From: Ashinkailepas kermadecensis
Taxonomy: Eukaryota; Arthropoda; Thecostraca; Neolepadidae
Length of the DNA: 64,000 nucleotides
Reading direction: 5' to 3'
Assembly: GCA_034440615.1 (NCBI GenBank)
Contig: JAOTOM010002966.1
Coordinates: 27,501 to 91,500 of the forward strand
Of the stretch, positions 62,485 through 64,000 are shown one piece after another. The translations under genes and the position numbers were made by a program. How positions within the stretch are numbered: the stretch's first letter is position 1; every line of letters starts with the position of its first letter. The notes beneath the pieces are model-generated. The model saw nothing but the letters and a program-made list of their open reading frames with translations. It made no database searches and was not told where the DNA came from.

Positions 62485-62544
<60 letters not shown>
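62485..62544. repeat. (TA)n(TG)n microsatellite
   Basis: About 14 TA then about 15 TG dinucleotides. Confidence 0.95.
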
Positions 62545-62545
<1 letters not shown>

Positions 62546-64000
62546 TGGTGCACGAATGGTTCAAAAGCAACCTGCACCAATGAGCCGCAAGACATTATTG
62601 GAAATGATTATGCCCTTTATTTGCATGCTTACGGTTAAGCCTACACATGAATGGATGCACGCGTTTGGTTCGTGGGTGCATATGCAGTCTGTATATATTG
62701 GTGGCAAATAGTGAAAATAATTGGTGTGGCAGGGGGTGTTTGTTGATACCCGCTGATGACATCTGTTCGCTATGTCTGTGTGCAGGAAGCTGGCTGCATC
62801 TGTCATTGAGGATGCAAGTCACAAATTGGAAAATTGTATACAAATGGTTACCTTCGACCCAACTGCAGATGTAGCGTCCTGCTTGCGTGGTTCATAAAAC
62901 TCCCCGAATACGAATATATCGAGTACGAATATGTTCTTAGTACGATTTTCACGTGTATTTGCGCATACGTATTTCAAGTACGAATGTATCGCGAATTTAT
63001 AACGTAACCAAGTAACAACGGCAGCAGAACGACTACCTGCATGGATCGCCAACTATGGTTGGTGAAAAAAATGCAGACATGAACTCACAATATAAGAATC
63101 TTTCACCTGTAACTTCGCCTGCTTTCATTCATCACTCGCATCGCAGCCGTAATGTACGAGTGGTCTGCGCACACGTGGTGACCGTCTGTCACAGCGCGGC
63201 TTGAACTTGATCCTATGTACTGAACTGGGGCGGCAAGGGAACACACGCCAGCGGGTAAGGCTACCACTGATGGTGGCCTCAGCTGAGATACCCCTCGCGC
63301 AAATGACGTCGCAGGAGCCGACGGGACGGCTTCGGGAACGTACACAGCAACGGCACCATTCGTGACCTGATCTGGCCATAATGTGAATGACCTATCAGCG
63401 GTCCGCGACCTGGACTGTGCACGCCTGAGCCGCTGTCTGCACGATGGTCGCTGGCAGCCGGCGGCTGTGGAAACCTGACGTCTTCCTATTTATATATTTA
63501 TTTATTGATGTCACAATACATGCCCTCCACGTGCAGTGGCTATTATGGACAGTCCTCTGCAATTTGTTTTGAAAATCACATTTTAAAGTCATATTTAGGC
63601 AATCCAACATCCGTAGGTTTTAAGTAATACAATATTAGCGCGTTTAAGTGATTCAACATCGGTAGGTTTTAGGCCGTCCAACATCAGTAGGCTAGGTTAG
63701 GTTGTATTAATTTGTATTGATAATTGTATGTTATTTTTCATTATATACCACCAGACCCAAAACCTTTTCCCCACACTTCCCATATGTTGTTGAGGTGGGA
63801 TAGCAGGTATATGTAGTCAATCTTTTTCTTGTTTAAAAAAAGTTATTTCAATGTTTTTAATATTCTTTTCTTGGACTGATTTCTTAGACAGAGGTACGTA
63901 AACTTAAAGTGCTTATATCTTTGGAGGTTTTCATTTTCCAAAGGAATGAGTGTCAAATCAGAAAACACCAGAAAAACAACATTGTGATCAGAAATGGCCC
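62545..64000. other. No gene recognised; short repeated motif at 63600-63690
   Basis: TCCAACATCNGTAGG recurs three times within about 90 bp, ending in GGCTAGGTTAGGTTG. The GC-rich 63110-63470 block gives 80-codon minus frames without recognisable similarity. Confidence 0.4.

Noticed and set aside
63685..63705. Arthropod telomere repeat (TTAGG)n
   Set aside because: Only one or two GGTTAGG-like units; too short to call a telomere.

Overview
The window looks like repeat-rich genomic DNA of an invertebrate animal, most plausibly an arthropod. The evidence is eukaryotic throughout: a spliced first exon of a TMTC-family gene, several decayed non-LTR retrotransposons, a tRNA-derived SINE, fold-back elements, a 177-bp satellite and more than twenty mini- and microsatellite arrays. 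There are no operons, no prokaryotic gene packing and no CRISPR. The clade call is inference. It rests on remembered similarity of the retroelement gag and of one orphan protein family to sequences common in arthropods and some other invertebrates.

Layout. Bases 1-2840 hold the 5' half of a decayed non-LTR retrotransposon on the minus strand (zinc-knuckle ORF1, C-terminal half of an endonuclease, start of a reverse transcriptase), cut by the window edge. From 2.8 to 10.5 kb I see only short repeats. At 10591-10718 (minus) lies the one convincing host exon, the first coding exon of a TMTC O-mannosyltransferase-like gene, with a GC-rich leader on its 5' side; the rest of that gene would extend toward lower coordinates. 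From 10.9 to 19 kb come degenerate minisatellites, two copies of a GGGGCTCTGGGGCTC repeat, a palindromic element with hammerhead-like motifs (copy 1) and a CR1-like remnant. From 22 to 28 kb there are two composite (CT/AG)-(TA)-(CT/AG) microsatellites, the second palindromic element sitting inside a GAGAGTA array, and a 1-kb 36-bp minisatellite. From 30 to 41 kb one minisatellite follows another (units of 48, 31, 41, 17, 51, 12/22 bp), ending in a 2.7-kb GT-rich array with an embedded longer unit.

From 41 to 64 kb the sequence is more mixed: a nuclear-receptor half-site cluster near 44.7 kb, a 177-bp satellite at 46.4-47.1 kb, a second decayed reverse transcriptase at 47.3-48.0 kb, a fold-back repeat at 49.3 kb, a second CR1-like 3' end at 49.7 kb, and at 52.7-56.1 kb the broken, frameshifted remains of an invertebrate orphan protein family whose function I do not know. 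A small CGGATCCAGG-ended element lies at 62.2 kb.

Most long open frames here are by-products of tandem repeats whose unit is a multiple of three or lacks stops, and should not be annotated as proteins. Functional interplay between genes cannot be inferred from one host exon. Coordinates of repeat edges are good to a few bases to tens of bases; copy counts are by eye.
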